NCBI RefSeq assembly: GCF_016907955.1
Contig: NZ_JAFBCX010000005.1
Span: 186,001-250,000 of the forward strand
DNA from: Lentzea nigeriaca
GTDB lineage: Bacteria; Actinomycetota; Actinomycetes; Mycobacteriales; Pseudonocardiaceae
Direction of reading: 5' to 3'
DNA length: 64,000 nt
Shown: positions 1 to 7,943 of the stretch, piece by piece
How the letters are laid out: the number at the start of each line of letters is the position of its first letter
Position numbering within the stretch: the stretch's first letter is position 1
Notes under the pieces: generated by a model
Told to the model about the DNA's origin: nothing
The model's input: only the letters and a program-made list of their open reading frames with translations
Database searches by the model: none
Translations under genes and position numbers: made by a program

Positions 1-133
1 CGTAACGGTCGTAAAGATCGTGCTCGCGCACGGTGGGGTCTCCCGAAAGATGAAGGTGACCGCCCCACTGGCGCTCTGCGATCAAACGATGCTGATCAGG
101 CGCGAAGGGCGGAGGGACGGGTCCTGCGGCCAC
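1..133 (-). CDS. Partial hypothetical protein, cut by the window edge
   Basis: An open frame on the minus strand runs off position 1. It reads plausibly (residues such as RQWGGHLHLSG and VREHDLYDRY) but I do not recognise a family. The start is unclear. A GTG lies at 133, and the same frame stays open up to about 178. A very strong Shine-Dalgarno (GGAGG at 162-166) sits six bases before an ATG at 155, but that ATG is in another frame and gives only a 19-codon peptide ending near 96. So the real gene may be shifted, or may be preceded by a short leader peptide. It lies 100 bp downstream of yaaA on the same strand. Confidence 0.35.
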   Translation of the reverse strand, partial: MAAGPVPPPFAPDQHRLIAERQWGGHLHLSGDPTVREHDLYDRY

Positions 134-234
134 GTCCGAAGACAGGCTCTGACATGTCGCACCTCCTCGTTCCCACACGCCGCACTTCGGCTGCGGTGAA
201 GCTTGCCCGGTCGTCTCCCAGGCGCGCAACCGAA

Positions 235-963
235 TTAATCGGTGATCAGGTCCGCGGTCTTCTCGCCGGTCTGCACGACCTTGAGCCCGGCCTTCTGCGC
301 GAGCCTGACCAGGCCTTTCAGGTCGCTCGGCTCCGCGCTCGTGGTCACCAGGGCACGCGCGAGCAGACCCTTGTGCGCCTTGTTGAAGTGGCTGACGACC
401 TTGCCCTCGCTCGTGATCACCCGGACGACGACGGCGTGCGGGATCTTCGCGAGGCTCGAGTACGCACCGGACCGAAGGTCGACGACGAACTCGTCGGCGC
501 TTTTGAAGACCGGCTCCAGCACCGGCTTCCACAGCGTGCGCAGACTGCCGTGCGACGGGAGCGTGCAGCCGCCGGACAGCCGGTACGCGGGCACCGGATC
601 GCCGCCACGGATCGCGCCGAACAACGCCGACGCGACCGCGAGCCGCCGGTAGGCGCGTTCCTTCTCGGCCTTCTTGAGGGTGCCGAAGTCCAGGTTGTCG
701 TAGAGGACGCCGGTGTAGCGCAGCAGTGCGGGCGTGGTCGCCGACGTGCGCAAAGCCGCGTTGCGCTCGACCTCGTCGAGCTGACGCTCGGAGATGTCGA
801 GCGCCTTGAGGCTCGCCGGCACGTCGTTCGCCAGGTCCTCCAGTGCGGACACCAGCTTGTCCCGCACGGGGTTGAGCTCAGGGAACGACAGCGCGTCGAG
901 ATCGAGCGGCGCACCCTCGCCGCCGATCGCCTTGGTCTCCGACGGGGGAAGCAGCACCAGCAC
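235..963 (-). CDS. yaaA: YaaA / UPF0246 family peroxide-stress protein
   Basis: About 242 residues, the usual length for the YaaA (UPF0246) family. In Escherichia coli YaaA lowers intracellular iron and protects DNA during hydrogen peroxide stress. The N terminus carries the family signature LLPPSETK directly after the proposed GTG start at 963 (a second GTG lies at 957). Further family-like blocks are YTGVLYDNLDF, VKSADEFVVDLRSG-like and VVSHFNKAHKG near the C terminus. The frame is open upstream to 1080, but that extension is low-complexity Ser/Arg and is not part of the family. No clear ribosome binding site is visible. Cytoplasmic by inference. Confidence 0.88.
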   Translation of the reverse strand: MLVLLPPSETKAIGGEGAPLDLDALSFPELNPVRDKLVSALEDLANDVPASLKALDISERQLDEVERNAALRTSATTPALLRYTGVLYDNLDFGTLKKAEKERAYRRLAVASALFGAIRGGDPVPAYRLSGGCTLPSHGSLRTLWKPVLEPVFKSADEFVVDLRSGAYSSLAKIPHAVVVRVITSEGKVVSHFNKAHKGLLARALVTTSAEPSDLKGLVRLAQKAGLKVVQTGEKTADLITD

Positions 964-1059
964 GGTTGGAAAGAGTAGGGCAACGCCGGAAAACCGCTGG
1001 ACCTGCGTGCTGGCCTGGGAGGTGGACGCGCTCGATCGCCTGTACCGCTCGCTCGACGC

Positions 1060-1097
1060 ACGGATGCGTACCGAGGACACGGATGCGTCCCGAGGAC
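1060..1097 (+). repeat. 19-bp tandem duplication inside a short open frame
   Basis: Two copies of a 19-bp unit lie head to tail (1060-1078 and 1079-1097) with one mismatch (acggatgcgt a/c ccgaggac). Because 19 is not a multiple of three, the duplication shifts the plus-strand frame. Before it the frame reads VDALDRLYRSLDARMRTED. After it the continuing sense is VVVLVLEAQLSLTSAG, ending at the TAG at 1178-1180. The two halves look like one short actinobacterial reading frame broken by the duplication. The function is unknown, and 964-1168 holds nothing else I can name. Confidence 0.5.
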
Positions 1098-1168
1098 GTC
1101 GTCGTTCTCGTACTGGAGGCCCAGCTCTCGTTGACGTCCGCCGGACACCGGGCGATCGGGGTGGCGGC

Positions 1169-1245
1169 CGGGCGGCTCTAGTTCAGCGGTGGAACGCCCG
1201 GCTCGATCCTCCGGGTGGACGCCGGTTCGAGCCCGGCCCGCCGGT
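1169..1245 (+). pseudogene. tRNA-like remnant (degenerate tRNA gene)
   Basis: The sequence folds into much of a tRNA. The D arm is GTTC/GAAC with loop AGCGGTG (1181-1195). The anticodon stem is CCCGG/CCGGG (1197-1215), followed by a five-base variable loop. The T arm is perfect: GCCGG-TTCGAGC-CCGGC (1221-1237). Three defects argue against a working gene: the anticodon loop has nine bases instead of seven, CTCTA (five bases) sits between acceptor and D stem instead of two, and the acceptor CGGGCGG/CCGCCGG has a G-G mismatch. The D arm most resembles glycine tRNAs, but the anticodon cannot be assigned. Its 3' half is repeated in the array that follows. Confidence 0.35.
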
Positions 1246-1705
1246 CACCCGTGCGGCACACCCCGCGACGCGCCACGGCGCCTGCACCGTCAGGTACGCG
1301 AGGCCGAGCGTGCCGCGCCACCCGCGCAGGATGGGTGCGGTGCCGGTCCACCTTCGCCCCGATCTCCGCCGCGCGCACCCAGCCCGAACGGACGCCGGAT
1401 CGAACCCGGCCGCACACCGATGCAGCACACCCCGACGCGCTACGGCGCCTGCAACGTCAGATACGCCAGACCGAGCGTGCCGCGCCACCCGCGCAGGCGA
1501 TGGGTGCGGTGCCGGTCCGCCTTCGCCCCGATCTCCGCCGCGCGCACCCAGCCCGAACGGACGCCGGATCGAACCCGGCCGCACACCCCCGCAGCACACC
1601 CCGACGCGCTACGGCGCCTGCAACGTCAGATACGCCAGACCGAGCATGCCCCGCCAGCCACGTAGGCGGTAGGTGCGGTGCCGGTCCGCCTTCGTCCTGA
1701 CCTCC
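1217..1705. repeat. Three tandem direct repeats of about 170 bp spanning a tRNA 3' half and the end of a methyltransferase gene
   Basis: Units begin with ggacgccgg(t/a)tcga at 1217, 1390 and 1559, so periods are 173 and 169 bp. Each unit holds a T-arm-like block, a linker with cagcacaccccg, and a stretch that on the minus strand encodes the last 30 or so residues of the neighbouring methyltransferase (RHRT...GLAYLTLQAP). The third unit is the true 3' end of that gene, and similarity fades near 1705. The second and third units are nearly identical; the first is more diverged around the tRNA-like block. This accounts for most of the gene-free stretch 1181-1608. The simplest reading is two successive tandem duplications of the tRNA-to-gene junction. 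Confidence 0.75.
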
Positions 1706-2364
1706 GCCGCGTGTTCCGAGTCCGGGTGGTCGCGCAGCCAGCGTTCCCACGCCAGCGCGTGGCCGTTCTCGAACACGTCCCACTCGTCGAGGTTCGCCTG
1801 TTCCACCGCGAGCAGGCGGTAGCCGTGCGCGTGGGCGAGGTCGACGAGATCGGCCAGCGAGCCGTACTGGTCGCGTGGGATCGGCATGGCGGCGAGTTGC
1901 TCGGCGGTCGGCTCGCGTTCCCAGAAACCCTCGCCCAGCAACAGCTTTCCGCGCGGACTGAGCAGATTCTTCGCTGCGGTGAGCGCGTTCGCCGTGTGCT
2001 GCAACGGGTCTCCACCCCACACCTGGCTGGCGCCGTTGACGATGATCGCGTCGGCCGGCGTGCGCGGCTGCCACCGTGCGACGTCGGCCACCTCCAGGCT
2101 GACCCGCTCCTCCAGGCCGCGTGCCTCGGCGGTGGCCTGGGCGTGCGCGATGGCCGTGGCGTCCAGGTCGACGCCCGAGCCGGTGGCGGTGGGCGCGGAT
2201 TCGAGGGTGCGCAGGAGGAACTCCGCCCAGCCGCAGCCCACGTCGACGACGTGTGCGCCGTCGAGCGGGTGCAGGCTGTGGATCAGGCGGGTGGCCCGTT
2301 CCTCGGACAACGGGCCGTGGAACGTGAGGTCCTCGTGCAGTGGCGCGATCTCCGGTGTCGTCAT
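1609..2364 (-). CDS. Class I SAM-dependent methyltransferase
   Basis: 251 residues from an ATG at 2364; the frame is open to 2400 but the upstream part looks non-coding. A Rossmann-type SAM-binding motif, VVDVGCGWAEFLL, lies near residue 40, followed by an acidic GVDLDATAIAHA strand and a VADVARW motif typical of class I methyltransferases of the Methyltransf_25 type. The substrate is not evident. The last 30 or so codons lie inside the tandem repeat array, so copies of the C terminus (YLTLQAP) recur downstream without the rest of the gene. Divergent from the GNAT gene across 87 bp. Confidence 0.8.
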   Translation of the reverse strand: MTTPEIAPLHEDLTFHGPLSEERATRLIHSLHPLDGAHVVDVGCGWAEFLLRTLESAPTATGSGVDLDATAIAHAQATAEARGLEERVSLEVADVARWQPRTPADAIIVNGASQVWGGDPLQHTANALTAAKNLLSPRGKLLLGEGFWEREPTAEQLAAMPIPRDQYGSLADLVDLAHAHGYRLLAVEQANLDEWDVFENGHALAWERWLRDHPDSEHAAEVRTKADRHRTYRLRGWRGMLGLAYLTLQAP

Positions 2365-2451
2365 CGCGATGCAGGATCGCGCCGGCGGTCTGGTCCGCAC
2401 AACGCGTTATTCAGTTGTTGGGGTCATCACCTCCCCGTAGCTTCGATCGGC

Positions 2452-3423
2452 GTGGAACTCGTGTGGCGCGCGCTCACGACAGCGGACACCCCAGCGGTGG
2501 CCGCGCTCCACCACGCGGCTGAGGCGGTCGACGGCACCGGTGAGTCATTGTCCGAAGAGGACTTCGCCCGGTCGTTCGCCGAGACCGACCTGCCTGGCGG
2601 GTCGCTGGCTGTGCTCGTGGACGACGCGCTCGTGGCGTACGGCCTGGTCATGCCGCGCGACAATCCCGTTGGCACGCACCGCATTCGCCTGGACGGAACG
2701 GTGCACCCCGACTTCCGCCGCCACGGCATCGGGCGCGACCTGATGCTGCGCCTCGTCGCGCTGGCGCGTGAGTTGCACACCGCCCGCCACCCGGCCCTGC
2801 CGCTGGTGGCGAAGACCATGGTCGAGAGCCGCTCGGCAGGGCACGTGGCACTGGCCGAGTCGCTCGGCTTCAGCGCGGACCGCCACTTTTGCGAACTGGA
2901 GGTGGCACTGGGCGAGTCACTCGCCCAGGCGCCGATCCCGCCTGCCTATGAGATCGTGCCGTTCTCCGCAGCCCGCGACGAAGAGGTCCGGCTGGTGTAC
3001 AACGCGGCGTTCGCGCAGCACTGGGATTGGGTCGAGCGCAGCCCGCAGGACTGGGCGGCGTCGTTCACCGGCAGCAAGCGGTTCGTTCCCCAGACCTCCT
3101 TTCTGGCGCTGCGGGACGGCGCCGTGATCGGTTTCGTGCTCTCGAGGCACTACCCGGTCGTCGAGGAGAGGACGGGCGTGCGCGAACTGTGGATCGGCGA
3201 CGTCGGCACCCTGCGGGAGCACCGCGGGCGTGGCGTCGCCTCCGCCTTGCTGAGCCGGACGCTGACTCAGGCGAAGGCGCAGGGCTACCAGCGCGCGGCA
3301 CTGTCCGTGGACACGGCCAACTCGACCCGTGCGCTCGGCGTGTACGAGCGCGCCGGGTTCGAGGTGAGGCGGACCTGGATCGACTACGGGTTGCCGGTCG
3401 GCTGGAGCTCTTCGCCTGCCTGA
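2452..3423 (+). CDS. GNAT family N-acetyltransferase with two tandem domains
   Basis: 323 residues from a GTG at 2452. Two GNAT folds are visible. The first has an acetyl-CoA loop VHPDFRRHGIGRDLM near residue 85. The second has VGTLREHRGRGVASALL near residue 250, followed by the usual NSTRALGVYERAGF block. Double-GNAT proteins of this length are common in actinobacteria and include the mycothiol synthase family, but I see nothing that fixes the substrate. The 3' end overlaps the convergent VOC gene by 40 bp. No clear Shine-Dalgarno is present, and the start was chosen where coding character begins. Confidence 0.85.
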   Translation: MELVWRALTTADTPAVAALHHAAEAVDGTGESLSEEDFARSFAETDLPGGSLAVLVDDALVAYGLVMPRDNPVGTHRIRLDGTVHPDFRRHGIGRDLMLRLVALARELHTARHPALPLVAKTMVESRSAGHVALAESLGFSADRHFCELEVALGESLAQAPIPPAYEIVPFSAARDEEVRLVYNAAFAQHWDWVERSPQDWAASFTGSKRFVPQTSFLALRDGAVIGFVLSRHYPVVEERTGVRELWIGDVGTLREHRGRGVASALLSRTLTQAKAQGYQRAALSVDTANSTRALGVYERAGFEVRRTWIDYGLPVGWSSSPA

Positions 3424-3761
3424 CCGACACAGAACTCGTTGCCGTCCGGGTCGGCCAGCACCGACCAGACGAGGCCGGGGATGCTGTGCACCGCGACCTC
3501 CGTGGCACCGAGTCCGACGAGCCGCGCGACCTCGGCCTTGCGGTCCGGCACGTGCGAGTCGAAGTGGACGCGGTTCTTGCCCGGCGTGGCGTCCGGCACC
3601 TGCTGGAGGCCTAATGCCACGCCGTGCTCGGAGTTCGGCGCGAGAACGATGAACTCACCCCAGTCGCCCTGGACAGTGGTGTTCAGAGCGGCTGTCCAGA
3701 ACTCAGCGAGCTTGCGCGCGTCGCCGGTGTCGATCGTGATCATGGCAATGGTCAGGGACAT
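3384..3761 (-). CDS. VOC (glyoxalase/bleomycin resistance) family protein
   Basis: 125 residues, typical for a single-chain VOC protein with two beta-alpha-beta-beta-beta modules. N-terminal IDTGDARKLAEFWTAAL and C-terminal LADPDGNEFCVGQ are the standard family blocks; the latter carries one expected metal-binding glutamate position. Such proteins bind divalent metal and act in isomerisation, dioxygenation or drug binding; the ligand here is unknown. Start ATG at 3761. It lies divergent to proS, with 135 bp between them, and overlaps the end of the GNAT gene. Confidence 0.82.
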   Translation of the reverse strand: MSLTIAMITIDTGDARKLAEFWTAALNTTVQGDWGEFIVLAPNSEHGVALGLQQVPDATPGKNRVHFDSHVPDRKAEVARLVGLGATEVAVHSIPGLVWSVLADPDGNEFCVGQAGEELQPTGNP

Positions 3762-3896
3762 GCGACGGACGCTACTCAGGAGGTCTGACAATTCCGGTTT
3801 GCGCTGGTCAATGCCCGCCAAACCCACCGCCCGCGATTTCGGCGGCAGCGCAACCAGTACGCTGCTCCAACAGCCCGTGAACGAGGAGTACCCACC

Positions 3897-5639
3897 GTGA
3901 TCACCAGGATGTCGTCGCTGTTCCTGCGCACGCTTCGCGAGGACCCGGCCGACGCCGAAGTGCCCAGCCACAAGCTGCTGGTGCGCGCCGGCTACGTCCG
4001 CCGCGTCGCGCCGGGCGGGTACTCCTGGCTGCCGCTGGGTCTGCGGGTGCTGCGCAACATCGAGGCCGTCATCCGCGAGGAGATGGACGCGTTCGGCGCG
4101 CAGGAGATCCAGTTCCCCGCGCTGCTGCCCAAGGAGCCCTACGAGGCCACCAACCGGTGGACGGAGTACGGCCCCAACATCTTCCGGCTCAAGGACCGCA
4201 AGGGCGCCGACTACCTGCTCGGCCCCACCCACGAGGAGCTGTTCACGCTCACCGTGAAAGGCGAGTACAGCTCGTACAAGGACTACCCGGTCACGCTGTA
4301 CCAGATCCAGACCAAGTACCGCGACGAGGCGCGTCCCCGTGCGGGCATCCTGCGCGGCCGCGAGTTCCTGATGAAGGACTCGTACTCGTTCGACCTGACC
4401 GACGAGGGCCTGAGCAAGTCCTACCAGGACCACCGCGACGCCTACATCCGCATCTTCGACCGCCTCGGCCTGGAGTACGTGGTCGTGTCGGCGACGTCCG
4501 GCGCGATGGGCGGCTCGGCGTCCGAGGAGTTCCTGGCCGTCGCCGAGACGGGTGAGGACACGTTCGTCCGCAGCACTGAGTCGAGCTACGCGGCCAACGT
4601 CGAGGCCGTCACCACTCCCGCGCCCGCGGAGCAGTCGATCGACGACAAGCCCGCCGCGCAGGTGCACCACACGCCGAACACGCCCACCATCGAGTCGCTG
4701 GTCGACTTCCTCAACGCCAACACCGACCGCAAGTTCACCGCGGCCGACACGTTGAAGAACGTCCTGGTGAAGGTCAAGCAGCCCGGCAAGGACTGGGAGC
4801 TGCTCGCCATCGCCGTCCCCGGTGACCGCGAGGTCGACTTCAAGCGCCTCGAGGCCGCGCTGGAGCCCGCCGAGGTCGCGATGCTGGAGGAGTCGGACTT
4901 CGCCAAGAACTCGTTCCTGGTCAAGGGCTACATCGGCCCGGGAGCGCTGCAGGCCAACGGCGTCCGCTTCCTCGCCGACCCCCGCGTGGTCAAGGGCACG
5001 GCCTGGGTCACCGGCGCCGACAAGGCCGACCACCACGTCGTCGATCTGGTCGCGGGCCGTGACTTCACCCCGGACGGCGTCATCGACGTGGCCGAGGTCC
5101 GCGAGGGCGACCCGTCGCCCGACGGCAAGGGCGTGCTCGTCGCCGCGCGCGGCATCGAGATCGGCCACATCTTCCAGCTGGGCCGCAAGTACGCCGACGC
5201 GTTCTCGCTCGACGCCCTGGGCCCGGACTCCAAGCCCGTCCGCATCACCATGGGCTCCTACGGCATCGGCGTCTCGCGCCTCGTCGCGGCCATCGCCGAG
5301 CAGTCGCACGACGAGCGCGGCCTGATCTGGCCCCGCAACGTCGCGCCCGCCGACGTCCACGTGGTCATCGCGGGCAAGGACGAGACGCTCGTGGCCGCGG
5401 GCGAGGACTTCGCCAAGCAGCTCAGCGCGCGCGGCGTGAAGGTGCTGCTGGACGACCGCAAGGCGAGCCCCGGCGTGAAGTTCGCGGACGCCGAGCTCGT
5501 CGGCATCCCGACCATCCTGGTGATCGGCCGTGGCCTCAAGGACGGCACCGTCGAGGTCAAGGACCGTCGTTCCGGTGACCGCGTCGAGGTCCCGGTCGCC
5601 GAGGCGGTCGACCACCTGGTCGGTGTCGTCAAGGGCTGA
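3897..5639 (+). CDS. proS: Prolyl-tRNA synthetase
   Basis: 580 residues, the bacterial-type class II prolyl-tRNA synthetase, which charges tRNA-Pro in the cytoplasm. The N terminus has [19 protein letters not shown]. Class II motif 2 is seen as [17 protein letters not shown] around residue 140, motif 3 as [13 protein letters not shown] around residue 450, and the C-terminal anticodon-binding domain follows. An editing (INS/YbaK-like) insertion lies between motifs 2 and 3, containing [14 protein letters not shown]. The GTG start at 3897 is preceded by GAGGAG nine bases upstream. A strong terminator follows the stop. Confidence 0.97.
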   Translation: MITRMSSLFLRTLREDPADAEVPSHKLLVRAGYVRRVAPGGYSWLPLGLRVLRNIEAVIREEMDAFGAQEIQFPALLPKEPYEATNRWTEYGPNIFRLKDRKGADYLLGPTHEELFTLTVKGEYSSYKDYPVTLYQIQTKYRDEARPRAGILRGREFLMKDSYSFDLTDEGLSKSYQDHRDAYIRIFDRLGLEYVVVSATSGAMGGSASEEFLAVAETGEDTFVRSTESSYAANVEAVTTPAPAEQSIDDKPAAQVHHTPNTPTIESLVDFLNANTDRKFTAADTLKNVLVKVKQPGKDWELLAIAVPGDREVDFKRLEAALEPAEVAMLEESDFAKNSFLVKGYIGPGALQANGVRFLADPRVVKGTAWVTGADKADHHVVDLVAGRDFTPDGVIDVAEVREGDPSPDGKGVLVAARGIEIGHIFQLGRKYADAFSLDALGPDSKPVRITMGSYGIGVSRLVAAIAEQSHDERGLIWPRNVAPADVHVVIAGKDETLVAAGEDFAKQLSARGVKVLLDDRKASPGVKFADAELVGIPTILVIGRGLKDGTVEVKDRRSGDRVEVPVAEAVDHLVGVVKG

Positions 5640-5645
5640 CAAGCG

Positions 5646-5685
5646 AAAGGCCGCTTCCCTCATAGAGAGGGGGAAGCGGCCTTTT
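5646..5685 (+). terminator. Intrinsic terminator after proS, probably bidirectional
   Basis: A 14-bp perfect stem, AAAGGCCGCTTCCC (5646-5659) with GGGAAGCGGCCTTT (5671-5684), is followed by a T run. The mirrored A run on the other side suggests it also serves the convergent minus-strand gene ending at 5696. Confidence 0.88.
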
Positions 5686-5695
5686 CACGCCCAGG

Positions 5696-6601
5696 TCACT
5701 TCTTGGCCGCTGCCTTGAAGTTCCACTTCGCCAGGTCGCCCGAGCACGACGCCGCCGTCACCTTGCCCGACGCGTCCCGGTAGCACTTGGTGTTGTACTG
5801 CATGTCCGAGATGGTCTTGTTCGGGTTGATGGACCACTGCTGGGCCGGGCCGCCGTCGCACTTCTTCAGCAGCACCTTGCCCGAGGACAACGTGGTGCAC
5901 AGCTGGGGCGAGCCCTGCTCCATGAAGGCGCCGTGGAACTTGAACTGCTGAGCCGCGGAGCCGTTGCAGACAGCGGTCGTGAGCTGGATGCCGGACACGC
6001 CGCCCTGGAGGCACTTGCCGGTCGAGACGTTCTTGTACTCGCCGTTGGTGGTCTTGGGCTTGGCGCCGCCGTAGCACTCGCCGGTCTGCGTGTTGAAGAT
6101 CGGCGTCGGGTCCACGGTGAGGTTGGACGGCGGGTTGAGGATGGTCTCCTCCATCACCGGCTTGCCGTCGTCGTGGTAGTTGGTCAGCGCGTCTTCGCAG
6201 TCGATGGCGTTCATGGCGTTGCCACCCTTGCCGCCGATCCACGCGTCGAAGTGCCACAGCTTGGGGCCGCCGTTGGGGCCGTTGCCGTTCCAGTCCTGCT
6301 CACAGGAGGAGCAGGAGTCCTCCATGATGAAGTACTTCTTCACACGCGGGAAATAGATCTTCGTGCCCGGCTTGGCTTCCTTGCTGGACGTCGCGAACGT
6401 GATCGGGTCCGACCAGGTGCCCTTGCCGCCGGCCGTGTCGTGGATCTGCGGGTAGGCGATGTCACCGCCGGGTGGCGTGTTGTCGTACCAGCCGTAGAAG
6501 GTCCAGAAGACCTGTTGTGGAGCCGCGGCGGCCGGGGATGAAGCGAACAAACCGGACATCATCAGCAAAATACCTGCCGCCACAGACAGGGCGCGTTTCA
6601 T
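5696..6601 (-). CDS. Secreted protein with C-terminal ricin-type (QxW) lectin domain
   Basis: 301 residues with a classic signal peptide (MKRALSVAAGILLMMSGLF, cleavage near ASSPAAAA). The mature N-terminal half contains TFYGWYDNTPPGGD and YFIMEDSCSSC and resembles cysteine-rich exported domains, but I cannot name it. From about residue 185 the sequence shows repeated blocks ending QQFKF, QQWSI and AKWNF with paired cysteines, the pattern of a ricin B carbohydrate-binding beta-trefoil. Probably an extracellular carbohydrate-binding protein. It lies downstream of the siroheme/SUMT gene; a 10-bp inverted repeat stands just upstream of the start. Confidence 0.75.
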   Translation of the reverse strand: MKRALSVAAGILLMMSGLFASSPAAAAPQQVFWTFYGWYDNTPPGGDIAYPQIHDTAGGKGTWSDPITFATSSKEAKPGTKIYFPRVKKYFIMEDSCSSCEQDWNGNGPNGGPKLWHFDAWIGGKGGNAMNAIDCEDALTNYHDDGKPVMEETILNPPSNLTVDPTPIFNTQTGECYGGAKPKTTNGEYKNVSTGKCLQGGVSGIQLTTAVCNGSAAQQFKFHGAFMEQGSPQLCTTLSSGKVLLKKCDGGPAQQWSINPNKTISDMQYNTKCYRDASGKVTAASCSGDLAKWNFKAAAKK

Positions 6602-6618
6602 GCGTGCCTCCGCAGGAA

Positions 6619-6656
6619 CCGGTGGACTGAGGCGGCGTGAATGCAGAGTCCACCGG
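6619..6656 (-). promoter_or_regulatory. 10-bp perfect inverted repeat upstream of the lectin gene
   Basis: CCGGTGGACT (6619-6628) and AGTCCACCGG (6647-6656) are perfect complements separated by 18 bases. They lie 18 to 55 bases before the ATG at 6601. No T run follows on the minus strand, so an operator or 5' UTR hairpin is as likely as a terminator for the upstream gene. A TAGATA -10-like element lies further upstream. Confidence 0.45.
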
Positions 6657-6683
6657 CCTGACGGCTTTTGTAAAGAAACTTAT

Positions 6684-7892
6684 CTAACTATTTGCGGAAG
6701 CAATACCGGCGACAGGACCGACGACGATGATCGCCGGAGGACGAACTTCCCACCGCTTCACGTCGTCCGCCAAAGAGTCCAAAGTAGACCGGAAGACGCG
6801 CTGGGCTGCCGTGCTGCCCTCCTGGATCACGGCGACGGGCGTCGAGCCGGGGCGGCCTTCCATCAACGCCGTGGCGAACGCACCGGCTCGCTCGACGGCC
6901 ATCATCAGCACGACGGTGCCCTGCAGGCGTGCGATCGCCGACCAGTCGACCAGAGAACGCGGGTCATCGGGTGCGACGTGACCAGAGACGACGACCACCT
7001 CGTGCGCCACGCCTCGGTGCGTCACCGGCACACCGGCCAGAGCCGGCACACCGAATGCCGACGTCACGCCCGGCACGACGGTCACCGGGATGCCCGCCTC
7101 GGCGCACGCCAGCAGCTCCTCGAAGCCGCGGCCGAAGACGTACGGATCGCCGCCCTTCAGCCGGACGACGAACTTGCCCTCCTTGGCGCGGTCGATCAGC
7201 GTCTGGTTGATGAACTCCTGCGTGGCCGCACGGCCGTACGGAATCTTCGCCGCGTCGACGACCTCGACGTGTGCCGGCAGTTCCTCCAGCAGCTCGCGGG
7301 GTGCCAGGCGGTCGGCGACGACCACGTCCGCGTGGGCCAGCAAACGCTTGCCCTTCACGGTGATCAGCTCGGCGTCGCCGGGACCGCCGCCCACCAGGGC
7401 GACGCCGACGGGCGGCGAGGCCTGGTCCGCGATTCGACCATCGCGCAAGGCCGCCACGAGTCCGTCGCGGACGGAGGCCGACCGACGGTGCTCGCCGCCC
7501 GCCAGTACACCGAGTACAAGGCCGTCGTGCGTGCCCACGGCCGGTGTCACGGCCGTGCCCTCGACGGCGATGTCCGCGCGCACGCAGAACACACGCTGAG
7601 ACAGCGCCTCCTCGCCGATCTGCGTGTTCACCTCGACGTTGGAGGTGCAGGCCACCACGTACCACGCGCCCTCGACGTCACCGGGCTGGAAGCGCCGCTG
7701 GTGCCACGTCAGCTCCCCCGCGTCGACCATGCCCTGCACGGCGGGCGTGACGGACGGCGACACGAGTTCGACGGCGGCGCCGCTGGCGATCAGGCGGGGC
7801 AGGCGGCGCTGGGCGACCGTGCCTCCGCCGACCACGAGGACGCGCCGGCCCCGCAGGTCGAGGCCGGCCAGGTAGTGCTGTTCAAAGGGCAT
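6684..7892 (-). CDS. Siroheme synthase-like: precorrin-2 dehydrogenase fused to uroporphyrinogen-III C-methyltransferase
   Basis: 402 residues from the ATG at 7892; ATGs at 7904 and 7910 are alternatives. Residues 1-150 form the NAD-binding CysG_N domain (VLVVGGGTVAQRRL), which oxidises precorrin-2 to sirohydrochlorin. The C-terminal 240 residues are a CobA/SUMT methyltransferase with VALVGGGPGDAELITVKG, RLKGGDPYVFGRG and GVTSAFGVPALAG. It uses SAM twice to make precorrin-2, the branch point to siroheme and cobalamin. The middle ferrochelatase function of E. coli CysG is not obvious. It could supply the corrin operon at 11-18 kb, although it is not part of it. Confidence 0.9.
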   Translation of the reverse strand: MPFEQHYLAGLDLRGRRVLVVGGGTVAQRRLPRLIASGAAVELVSPSVTPAVQGMVDAGELTWHQRRFQPGDVEGAWYVVACTSNVEVNTQIGEEALSQRVFCVRADIAVEGTAVTPAVGTHDGLVLGVLAGGEHRRSASVRDGLVAALRDGRIADQASPPVGVALVGGGPGDAELITVKGKRLLAHADVVVADRLAPRELLEELPAHVEVVDAAKIPYGRAATQEFINQTLIDRAKEGKFVVRLKGGDPYVFGRGFEELLACAEAGIPVTVVPGVTSAFGVPALAGVPVTHRGVAHEVVVVSGHVAPDDPRSLVDWSAIARLQGTVVLMMAVERAGAFATALMEGRPGSTPVAVIQEGSTAAQRVFRSTLDSLADDVKRWEVRPPAIIVVGPVAGIASANS

Positions 7893-7943
7893 GCGTAGAA
7901 GCATCCACACCGGATCGGCCGTGTCCAGCCGAAGGGAACATGG

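Noticed and set aside
1178..1700. Several frames of 60-160 codons in the repeat array
   Set aside because: They arise from GC-rich repeats without stops, have no recognisable domains and repeat the same Pro/Arg text.
3384..5663. Long minus-strand frame of 759 codons opposite proS
   Set aside because: It is the antisense shadow of proS: Asp/Val/Gly/Arg-rich with no family motifs. Only its last 125 codons are real, the VOC protein.
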